Source of the DNA: Chlamydiota bacterium
GTDB taxonomy: Bacteria > Chlamydiota > Chlamydiia > Chlamydiales > Rhabdochlamydiaceae
Length of the DNA stretch: 6,401 bases
Assembly (NCBI GenBank): GCA_013041585.1
Contig: JABEVM010000108.1
Span: 1-6,401 of the forward strand
Reading direction: 5' to 3'
Numbering within the stretch: the first letter of the stretch is position 1; the number at the start of each line of letters is the position of its first letter. The position numbers and the translations under genes are program-made. Of the stretch, positions 1 through 5,240 are shown piece after piece. Below the pieces are notes generated by a model. That model ran no database searches, was not told the origin of the DNA, and was given only the letters and a program-made list of their open reading frames with translations.

Positions 1-643
1 AGTCAAGTTTAGCTTTGGCGTTATCCTCCCCTATTTTCCAAAATGGGAAAAAACTCTTCTCCCAATGAATTTTTGGTAATAAATGTAGCTTCTCTATCGA
101 AACACCAGAAACAGATCCAGAGTAGCTCGTAAGTTTTTTTGGAGCAGGGAGAGGAGGATCTAATGGAAAACTTTTTTGGCAAGCTTTCCAAAAGGGGGTA
201 AATACGCGATAGGGTTTACCATCTTTAGAAAGAATTTCTTCCGGGCCAAACCATAAAGAAGCCTGAAAGGTTTCTACATGATATCCCTCTTGTTTACATT
301 TTTTTTCTATCTCTGCATCTCGTTTTATAAAGTAAGGTTCATACAGTCGATTCCAAAAGACACTTTTAGCACCCGTCTTTTTCATTATATGAGAAATAAC
401 ACTAAGAGGATCTCCCGTTTGAATGAGAAGTGGACACCCACGTTTTTGTAGTGACTTTTCTAAACTCAGTAAAGAATGGTGAAGCCATGCTTTACTTGCA
501 GAGCCTTCTTGCCAAGGGGCTTTTTCTCTATCCCAAATAAAAACGGGAATGATAGGCGCTCCTGACTCTTTTGCAGCTGTAAGCGCTGGATTATCGCTGA
601 GGCGAAGGTCTTCGCGAAACCAAACAAGGCAAGGGGGCTTCAT
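1..643 (-). CDS. phr: DNA photolyase / cryptochrome family protein, N-terminal part (cut by window edge)
   Basis: Enzymes of this family use blue light and a reduced FAD to split cyclobutane pyrimidine dimers in DNA; an antenna cofactor sits in the N-terminal alpha/beta domain. The ATG at 643-641 opens a frame of 214 codons that runs off the left edge with no stop. Visible signatures are VWFREDLRLSDNPAL (residues 7-21), the classic start of the family; VFWNRLYEP (95-103); and YRVFTPFWKAC (145-155). FWKIGEDNAKAKL (201-213) matches the W-x-x-G-E-x-x-A-x-x-x-L entry into the FAD-binding domain. The FAD- and DNA-binding half, normally a further 250 or so residues, lies outside the window. The start is supported by an AAGG six bases upstream (650-653 on plus). 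Only about 100 bases separate it from the DUF378 gene, and a terminator-like palindrome lies between them. Family assignment is firm. Photolyase rather than cryptochrome is inferred, and the exact class cannot be settled from this half. Confidence 0.93.
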   Translation of the reverse strand, partial: MKPPCLVWFREDLRLSDNPALTAAKESGAPIIPVFIWDREKAPWQEGSASKAWLHHSLLSLEKSLQKRGCPLLIQTGDPLSVISHIMKKTGAKSVFWNRLYEPYFIKRDAEIEKKCKQEGYHVETFQASLWFGPEEILSKDGKPYRVFTPFWKACQKSFPLDPPLPAPKKLTSYSGSVSGVSIEKLHLLPKIHWEKSFFPFWKIGEDNAKAKLD

Positions 644-666
644 ATTGCACCTTAACTCGCAGATCG

Positions 667-704
667 TTAAAAAAAGAAGCGTAAATAGAATTCTATTTAC
701 GCTT
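667..704 (-). terminator. Perfect 28-bp palindrome plus T-run, probable Rho-independent terminator of the DUF378 gene
   Basis: The arms AAGCGTAAATAGAA (677-690) and TTCTATTTACGCTT (691-704) are exact reverse complements. As RNA they would fold into a stem of about 12 bp with a four-base loop. Read on the minus strand the stem is followed by C and then seven T (to about 669), the usual intrinsic terminator layout, about 40 bases after the DUF378 stop. The stem is AT-rich, so its strength is uncertain. On the plus strand it is followed by A-rich sequence, so it would not terminate that way. A DNA-level role as an operator for the photolyase gene is an alternative. Confidence 0.7.
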
Positions 705-722
705 AAAAATTGTGGCTGCCAA

Positions 723-743
723 AGAAAGTTTCATCTACTTTCT
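723..743 (-). repeat. Small inverted repeat directly after the DUF378 stop codon
   Basis: The arms AGAAAGT (723-729) and ACTTTCT (737-743) match perfectly around a seven-base loop. The hairpin starts one base after the DUF378 stop and precedes the larger palindrome at 677-704. Read on the minus strand it is followed by only three T, so it is a poor terminator alone. It may be part of a tandem hairpin 3' end, or chance in AT-rich sequence. Confidence 0.35.
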
Positions 744-744
744 A

Positions 745-1011
745 TTACTTACCGCAGCTACCTTGACCGCCTTTATCACAAGACTTAGATTTGCAGCAGC
801 ATTCGTTGCAGCAAATCACTTTGCATCGTCCCAAAAAGCGTAAGCTCCAAAGACCTGCAAGACCTACAATTGAATACACAACACGGCTCATACCTGTTGT
901 ATTGCCACCTAGTAAATACGCAACTAAATCAAACTGGAAAAAACCCCAAAGGCCCCAGTTGATAGCGCCGACAATGATTAACAACAAAGAAATAACATTG
1001 AGTGCTTTCAT
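745..1011 (-). CDS. DUF378 family small membrane protein with cysteine-rich tail
   Basis: An 88-residue protein of unknown function. The N-terminal 60 residues match the DUF378 pattern: a first helix at about 4-25 containing the hallmark IVGAINWGLWGFFQFDLV, a short loop with GGNTTGMSR, and a second helix at about 44-60 (VYSIVGLAGLWSL). It therefore probably sits in the cytoplasmic membrane as a two-helix hairpin. DUF378 proteins as I know them usually stop near 60-75 residues. This one carries a further 26-residue tail with eight cysteines (63, 67, 68, 71, 72, 73, 78 and 86), lysines and glycines. There is no cysteine before residue 63. The tail suggests metal binding or disulfide cross-linking, but this is inference. 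The start has a GGAG eight bases upstream (1020-1023 on plus). A promoter candidate lies at 1068-1096 and a terminator at 667-704, so it may be its own transcription unit. Confidence 0.88.
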   Translation of the reverse strand: MKALNVISLLLIIVGAINWGLWGFFQFDLVAYLLGGNTTGMSRVVYSIVGLAGLWSLRFLGRCKVICCNECCCKSKSCDKGGQGSCGK

Positions 1012-1090
1012 AATCCAATCTCCAAGTTTGAAAGGACTTAAAAAAATGGTCCTATCTTCTTAAGCTCATCGTAAAACATTAGATTGGATT
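1012..1090. repeat. 10-bp inverted repeat across the DUF378 upstream region
   Basis: AATCCAATCT at 1012-1021 and its exact reverse complement AGATTGGATT at 1081-1090 are 59 bases apart. The first arm abuts the start codon and overlaps the ribosome binding site. The second lies in the spacer of the candidate promoter, so it would not be in the mRNA. A two-site operator is conceivable, but a 10-bp match at this distance could be chance. Confidence 0.3.
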
Positions 1091-1096
1091 TGTCAT
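1068..1096 (-). promoter_or_regulatory. Candidate sigma-70-type promoter of the DUF378 gene
   Basis: On the minus strand, ATGACA (plus 1091-1096; five of six to TTGACA) is followed by a 17-base spacer and TACGAT (plus 1068-1073; four of six to TATAAT). The predicted start of transcription is about 50 bases before the ATG. The same ATGACA hexamer with the same 17-base spacing stands before gatC, which adds some weight. The call is by eye only. Confidence 0.4.
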
Positions 1097-1107
1097 TACA
1101 TTTTTTG

Positions 1108-1130
1108 AAAAATAGAAAGCTCTGCTTTTC
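1108..1130 (-). terminator. Weak candidate terminator after the BPL_N gene
   Basis: On the minus strand, just past the BPL_N stop, GAAAAGC and GCTTTC can pair around an AGA loop, giving six pairs with one bulged A. This is followed by TATTTTTC. The stem is short and AT-rich, so readthrough into the DUF378 gene is quite possible. Confidence 0.25.
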
Positions 1131-1133
1131 CTA

Positions 1134-1889
1134 CTATTTCTTAAGGCGAACTTGTAAAGAATAGAGCAAATCACGAAAGATTTTTCGCCTAAGTAGCTCT
1201 GAAGATTCCAGAGAAGAGACGATTTTAGCATAAAGAGGGTTCGAGCTTGTAAAGAGGCTTGCGCTATACTCAATATGCACACCGCTTAAGATAGCGAGCC
1301 CTTTTCCTACATGGCATTCAATAATGGAGGCTGGAGAATTGACAAGATCTAAATATCTGCTGAGGATATTGATATGGGGAAACTGATCTGTAAGATCAAA
1401 AAAGCATCCCCCATTATAGTATGTGTGGCAGCTTTGGTCTTTCCAAGACATAACAGTAGCCTCAGCACCATGCTCACTATCGATTCTGTATTTGTTTAGT
1501 CCAAGAGCCGGTCCTTTTGCAATCCCTGGATAAAACTTTAAAAATCTTTCTTCACAAACCTCTAACTCGCCGCCTTTTTCGAATTCGATGGTATCGCAAG
1601 CAAAATAGGCTCCCGCGCAGAGACCAAAATATTTGCCTCCGTGCTCCACAAAACTTTTAATTCTCTGCGTTCCTCTAGGAAAAAGATTGCGTTGGTAAAA
1701 AATATCGCGACCACCTGGAAACAGGATAAGATCAGTCTCGCTTTCCCATTCAGTAGTCTGCAGCTCTTTGGAATCCATACGCCTAATTGTATGAAACTGC
1801 GGATCGACTTCTTGTTGAAGACTGCGAAGTAAATGCTTTAAAGAAATTCCTGAAACCCCTTCATCACTATATACGACAAGCTGACCCAT
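1134..1889 (-). CDS. BPL_N domain protein, class I glutamine-amidotransferase-like
   Basis: A 251-residue soluble protein resembling the BPL_N family, the domain found at the N-terminus of eukaryotic biotin-protein ligases and as a stand-alone protein in many bacteria. It has the class I glutamine-amidotransferase-like fold. Visible elements are LILFPGG (54-60) before the oxyanion region; the nucleophile elbow GLCAGAYF with Cys91; FYPGIAKGPA (119-128), a BPL_N hallmark; YYNGG (157-161); and GVHIE with His205 and Glu207. Cys91, His205 and Glu207 would form the catalytic triad, so an active enzyme is plausible. No biotin-ligase catalytic domain follows, so it should not be called a biotin ligase. 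Its substrate is unknown. The ATG at 1889-1887 has an AGGA six bases upstream. It is divergent from gatC with a 107-base shared upstream region and lies upstream of the DUF378 gene on the same strand. There is no signal peptide. Confidence 0.85.
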   Translation of the reverse strand: MGQLVVYSDEGVSGISLKHLLRSLQQEVDPQFHTIRRMDSKELQTTEWESETDLILFPGGRDIFYQRNLFPRGTQRIKSFVEHGGKYFGLCAGAYFACDTIEFEKGGELEVCEERFLKFYPGIAKGPALGLNKYRIDSEHGAEATVMSWKDQSCHTYYNGGCFFDLTDQFPHINILSRYLDLVNSPASIIECHVGKGLAILSGVHIEYSASLFTSSNPLYAKIVSSLESSELLRRKIFRDLLYSLQVRLKK

Positions 1890-1941
1890 CTTTTTTCCTT
1901 TTACCTATTCAAAACCTTGCAAATAGAATATCTAACCGTAT

Positions 1942-1947
1942 AGTATA
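1942..1947 (-). promoter_or_regulatory. Possible -10 box for the BPL_N gene
   Basis: TATACT on the minus strand (five of six to TATAAT) lies about 53 bases before the BPL_N start. I see no good -35 at the expected distance. It sits immediately beside the gatC -35 box, so the two divergent promoters would overlap and could compete for polymerase. Confidence 0.25.
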
Positions 1948-1948
1948 T

Positions 1949-1977
1949 ATGACATTGCATTCTTTTCTTAGTAAAAT
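1949..1977 (+). promoter_or_regulatory. Candidate sigma-70-type promoter of the gatCAB operon
   Basis: ATGACA (1949-1954; five of six to TTGACA), a 17-base spacer and TAAAAT (1972-1977; five of six to TATAAT). Transcription would begin near 1984, leaving a leader of only about 13 bases that just contains the ribosome binding site. This is the best promoter match in the window. Confidence 0.55.
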
Positions 1978-1986
1978 CATTTTTTT

Positions 1987-1991
1987 AAAGG
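1987..1991 (+). promoter_or_regulatory. Ribosome binding site that fixes the gatC start
   Basis: AAAGG lies five bases before the ATG at 1997. The reading frame is open back to 1787, inside the BPL_N gene on the other strand. This site, together with the family length of GatC, selects 1997 as the true start. Confidence 0.65.
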
Positions 1992-1996
1992 TACCT

Positions 1997-2293
1997 ATGT
2001 CACAATTTGAAGAAAGCGATCTAGTTAAGCTTACCAAGCTCTGTCATATCGAATGCGAAGAGGCCGAGAAAAAAAAATTATTACATAGTTTGCAAGGAGT
2101 TCTAAACTACGTGGAACTCTTAAAAGAGGTAGACACAGAAGGGGTAAAAGCCTTCAACCACATTCTAGAAACCATGCAAAATGTCACTAGAGAAGACGAA
2201 GTTGGAGAAACTCTCCCAAGAGAAGAGTTTCTAGCCAACGCCCCAGATCATGTAGGTGGAATGATACGAGTTCCCCTCATCTTGAAGTATTAA
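1997..2293 (+). CDS. gatC: Asp-tRNA(Asn)/Glu-tRNA(Gln) amidotransferase subunit C
   Basis: GatC is the small non-catalytic subunit of the GatCAB complex. It wraps around the GatA-GatB interface and stabilises the heterotrimer. The product is 98 residues, within the usual 90-105. It opens with the family pattern of a short acidic helix (MSQFEESDLVKLTKLCHIE) and a second helix with EKKKLLHSLQGVLNYVELLKEVDTEGV. The tail holds the conserved LPREEFLANAPDHVGGMIRVP stretch (Asn-Ala-Pro followed by a strand ending in VP). The frame is open 70 codons further upstream, but that extension overlaps the divergent BPL_N gene, shows no GatC-like sequence, and would start before the promoter. The gene is first in the operon, 14 bases ahead of gatA. 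Confidence 0.95.
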   Translation: MSQFEESDLVKLTKLCHIECEEAEKKKLLHSLQGVLNYVELLKEVDTEGVKAFNHILETMQNVTREDEVGETLPREEFLANAPDHVGGMIRVPLILKY

Positions 2294-2307
2294 CAACAAG
2301 GCTTGCC

Positions 2308-3777
2308 ATGTACCGAAAGTCCGCCCAAGAACTAAATGACCATTTCCAAAGGGGAGAAATTTCTGCAAAACAAATTGTAGAAGAGACATTTGCGCGCATA
2401 GAAAAAAATGATCCCAAAATCCAATCCTTCCTCTCTCTTTTCAAACAGAGGGCAGAGGAAAAAGCGGAAGTGCTCGATAAAAAACGCTCTCAGGGAAAAC
2501 CTCTTGGTAAGCTCGCTGCAATTCCGATTGCAGTGAAAGACAACATCCATGTTAAAGGAGAGATCACTACATGCGGCTCCAAATTCCTTTCTAACTACAA
2601 AGCCGTATTTAATGCATCCGCCATAAAATTTATCGAAGAAGAAGATGGGATACTCATTGGAAAGACCAATATGGACGAGTTTGGTATGGGCTCTTCCACG
2701 GAAAACTCCGCTTACTTCCCTACAAGAAATCCTTGGGATTTATCCTGTACTCCAGGCGGCTCTTCAGGAGGATCTTCAGCCTGTGTTGCAGCAAGGCTTT
2801 GTCCATTAGCGCTAGGCACTGACACAGGTGGATCGATTCGTCAGCCTGCAGCTTTTACAAATCTTGTTGGTTTTAAACCAAGTTATGGAAGAGTGTCTAG
2901 GTACGGACTTGTGGCCTACGGCTCTTCTTTAGATCAAATTGGGCCTCTTAGCAGAACTGTTGCCGACTCTGCTCTCCTTATGGAAGTCATCGGCCGTCAT
3001 TGCGAGCATGATTCGACAAGTATCAACTCCCCTCAAGAAGACTATCTAAAAAAGATCCAAACCTCCATTCAAGGAAAGACCGTAGGGGTACCTTGGAGCT
3101 TTTTAGAAAATCTAGCGCCCGAAGCAAAAGCGAATTTCTTAGCTAGTATGGAAGTGTTAAAAACACTAGGGGTAAAAATTGTAGAGATCAATTTAGACAT
3201 CTTAAAATACTCCATCGCAGTGTACTACATTTTAGCTACAGCTGAAGCATCTACTAATTTAGCAAGATTTGATGGGATCCGTTATGGGAACAGGTCAAAA
3301 CGCGCAAAAACACTCGATGAGATCTACGCCTTTTCCAAACAAGAAGGGTTTGGGCCCGAGGTAAAGAATCGTATTCTCTTAGGTACTTACGTCTTATCCG
3401 CTGGATATAATGACCAGTATTATAAAAAGGCGCAAAAAGTACGCTCACTCATCATCGAGCAATACCGAAAAGCGTTTAGCACTTGCGACATGATCGCAAT
3501 GCCCGTCTCCCCTTTCCCTGCTTTCCCGATCGGATCTATTAACGATCCTCTGCAGATGTATTTACAAGACATTTACACAATCTCGATCAACTTGGCAGGA
3601 CTTCCTGCAATCAGCGTTCCTTCTGGGTTTAATAAAGAAGGAAAACCCTTTGGTCTACAATTCATCGGGTCGCAAATGCAAGATGCAGAGGTACTGCGCT
3701 TTGCAGACAATTTTGAAAAAGCAACCCTATTTACCAAGATGATCCCCCCACTTTTCGAAGGAAAGGCAACCTCATGA
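2308..3777 (+). CDS. gatA: Asp-tRNA(Asn)/Glu-tRNA(Gln) amidotransferase subunit A (glutaminase/amidase)
   Basis: GatA hydrolyses glutamine and passes the ammonia through an internal channel to GatB, in the indirect route to Gln-tRNA(Gln) and/or Asn-tRNA(Asn) in the cytoplasm. It is an amidase-signature enzyme of 489 residues, the normal length. The Ser-cisSer-Lys triad is complete. Lys77 lies in AIPIAVKDNI, Ser152 in TPGGSSGGSSA, and Ser176, the nucleophile, in GTDTGGSIRQPAA. Their spacing of 75 and 24 residues is that of the family. NMDEFGMGSSTENSAYFPTRNP (121-142) and PSYGRVSRYGLVAYGSSLDQIGP (191-213) are also typical of GatA rather than other amidases. Near the C-terminus, NLAGLPAISVPSGF and PFGLQFIG are conserved. 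The ATG has an AAGG six bases upstream. The stop overlaps the gatB start by four bases (ATGA), so the two are likely translationally coupled. Confidence 0.97.
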   Translation: MYRKSAQELNDHFQRGEISAKQIVEETFARIEKNDPKIQSFLSLFKQRAEEKAEVLDKKRSQGKPLGKLAAIPIAVKDNIHVKGEITTCGSKFLSNYKAVFNASAIKFIEEEDGILIGKTNMDEFGMGSSTENSAYFPTRNPWDLSCTPGGSSGGSSACVAARLCPLALGTDTGGSIRQPAAFTNLVGFKPSYGRVSRYGLVAYGSSLDQIGPLSRTVADSALLMEVIGRHCEHDSTSINSPQEDYLKKIQTSIQGKTVGVPWSFLENLAPEAKANFLASMEVLKTLGVKIVEINLDILKYSIAVYYILATAEASTNLARFDGIRYGNRSKRAKTLDEIYAFSKQEGFGPEVKNRILLGTYVLSAGYNDQYYKKAQKVRSLIIEQYRKAFSTCDMIAMPVSPFPAFPIGSINDPLQMYLQDIYTISINLAGLPAISVPSGFNKEGKPFGLQFIGSQMQDAEVLRFADNFEKATLFTKMIPPLFEGKATS

Positions 3778-5240
3778 CAGATCATTTACGCTCGAAATGG
3801 CAAGCAGTCATTGGACTGGAAATCCACGTCCAGTTAAGTACAAAATCAAAACTCTTTAGCGTAGCTCCTAATAGGTTTGGAGATGAGCCCAATACCAACA
3901 TTACGGAAGTCTGTACAGGACAACCCGGAGCGCTTCCCATACTGAATAAAGAGGCTATACGCATGGCTACGCAATTTGGTTGCGCGGTCGGTGCAAACAT
4001 TTCCAAATTCAGCAGCTTTGATCGCAAGTCCTACTTCTATCCGGACAGTCCTAGAAACTTTCAGATTACCCAATTCTTCCATCCTTTCCTAAAAGGGGGA
4101 CAGATTACCGCTATTGTCGATGGAACTCCCAAAACGTTCCGAATTGAAAGGGCTCATATCGAAGACGACGCCGGAATGATTAAACATTTCAGCAATTTCG
4201 CTGGGATCGACTACAACAGAGCGGGTGTTGCGCTCATTGAAATCGTGTCAGAGCCTTGCATGCATTCAGCCAAAGAAGCCTCTACCTACGCCATGGCGAT
4301 TAAAGCCATCATGGAGTATTTAGGAGCCTCTGACTGTAACATGGAAGAAGGGTCCCTTCGTATCGATGCGAACATCTCCGTTCGTCTTCTTGGCGAAGAG
4401 AGATTACGCAATAAGATCGAAATTAAGAACATGAACTCCTTTAGTAACATGGAGCTTGCCATCGAAGCTGAGATCGATAGACAAATCCACGCTTATTCTC
4501 TTGCAAGAACCGATGATATAGACTCCGTCATCACCCCTGCCACCTACAGGTTTGATGTAGATAAAAAAGAACTTGTTCTTATGCGTACCAAAGAAGCTGC
4601 AGAGGACTATAGATATTTCCCTGAACCCGATCTTACCCCTATTGTGCTGACAGATGCTTATATTGAAGAGATCAGAAAAGCTCTTCCTGAACTTCCTCAG
4701 CAACGCTACGAAAGATACATCACAATTCTTAAACTCTCTGAATATGCAGCGTCGCTTCTCATCAACGACAAGCCTCTTTCTGACTATTTTGAAGAAGGGT
4801 TAAAAGACTGTGTAAATCCAGTCAGTTACTGCAATTGGATTACAGTCGAGTTTGTCGGTAGATTTAAAGACAGCGGCAAAAAAATCTATCAGACCGGTAT
4901 CAAAAGCACGCATATAGCCAACCTTGTCAATATGATTGAAAAGGGAACGATCAACGGAAAAATCGCGAAAAAAGTTGTCGACGAAATGGTCTTGCGCCCA
5001 GGAAGGGACAGCCTTGATATCGTAGCGGAAAATTCCGATTTTAGACCTATGAATGATACAGCTGCAATTGAAGCTTTCGTAGAACAAGTCCTATCAGAGA
5101 ATCCCCAATCCATTGAAGATTTTAAAGCAGGTAGAAACAAGGCTTTTGCGCATTTAGTTGGACAGGTTATGAAACTATCGCAAGGGAAAGCCTCTCCTGC
5201 AATCGTCAATGAGATCCTTCTTAAAAAGCTACAAGGTTAA
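3774..5240 (+). CDS. gatB: Asp-tRNA(Asn)/Glu-tRNA(Gln) amidotransferase subunit B
   Basis: GatB binds the misacylated tRNA, phosphorylates the side-chain carboxylate of its Glu or Asp with ATP, and amidates it with ammonia from GatA. At 488 residues it has full length. Conserved blocks in order are VIGLEIHVQLSTKSKLFS (12-29), GQPGALPILN (49-58), RKSYFYPDSPRNFQITQ (84-100), ERAHIEDDAGMIKHF (125-139), DYNRAGVALIEIVSEP (146-161), MEEGSLRIDANISVR (190-204), KIEIKNMNSF (214-223) and MRTKEAAEDYRYFPEPDL (270-287). The C-terminal third is the helical tail and YqeY-like tRNA-binding domain, ending in NKAFAHLVGQVMKLSQGKASPAIVNEIL. The usual QETR-type motif before the MR-KE block reads PATYRF (255-260) here. 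The start overlaps gatA by four bases, with AAAGG seven bases upstream. The last 12 bases overlap the end of the convergent SulP gene. Confidence 0.97.
   Translation: MTDHLRSKWQAVIGLEIHVQLSTKSKLFSVAPNRFGDEPNTNITEVCTGQPGALPILNKEAIRMATQFGCAVGANISKFSSFDRKSYFYPDSPRNFQITQFFHPFLKGGQITAIVDGTPKTFRIERAHIEDDAGMIKHFSNFAGIDYNRAGVALIEIVSEPCMHSAKEASTYAMAIKAIMEYLGASDCNMEEGSLRIDANISVRLLGEERLRNKIEIKNMNSFSNMELAIEAEIDRQIHAYSLARTDDIDSVITPATYRFDVDKKELVLMRTKEAAEDYRYFPEPDLTPIVLTDAYIEEIRKALPELPQQRYERYITILKLSEYAASLLINDKPLSDYFEEGLKDCVNPVSYCNWITVEFVGRFKDSGKKIYQTGIKSTHIANLVNMIEKGTINGKIAKKVVDEMVLRPGRDSLDIVAENSDFRPMNDTAAIEAFVEQVLSENPQSIEDFKAGRNKAFAHLVGQVMKLSQGKASPAIVNEILLKKLQG

Noticed and set aside
549..788. Plus-strand frame across the photolyase start and the palindrome
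   Set aside because: It is antisense to the photolyase and DUF378 genes, has no family resemblance, and runs through the terminator-like palindrome.
1032..1053. Possible hairpin AGGAC / GTCCT in the DUF378 leader
   Set aside because: It has only five pairs around a loop of about 11 bases and no T-run; too weak to call a regulatory RNA element.
791..1063. Plus-strand 90-residue frame opposite the DUF378 gene
   Set aside because: It is a shadow of the recognisable DUF378 protein on the minus strand, and its sequence is basic and low in pattern.
1079..1282. Minus-strand 67-residue frame overlapping the end of the BPL_N gene
   Set aside because: It is in a different frame within a well-supported gene on the same strand, with no recognisable motif.
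1134..1889. Annotation as biotin-protein ligase
   Set aside because: Only the N-terminal amidotransferase-like domain is present; the biotin-binding GRGRXG-type catalytic domain is absent.
1787..1996. Extended upstream start for gatC, giving a 168-residue protein
   Set aside because: The extra 70 residues overlap the BPL_N gene on the other strand and the promoter region, look nothing like GatC, and a good ribosome site stands before 1997.
4404..5209. Minus-strand frames of about 95-106 residues opposite gatB
   Set aside because: They lie wholly inside a strongly supported gene and mirror its codon pattern; there is no independent evidence for translation.
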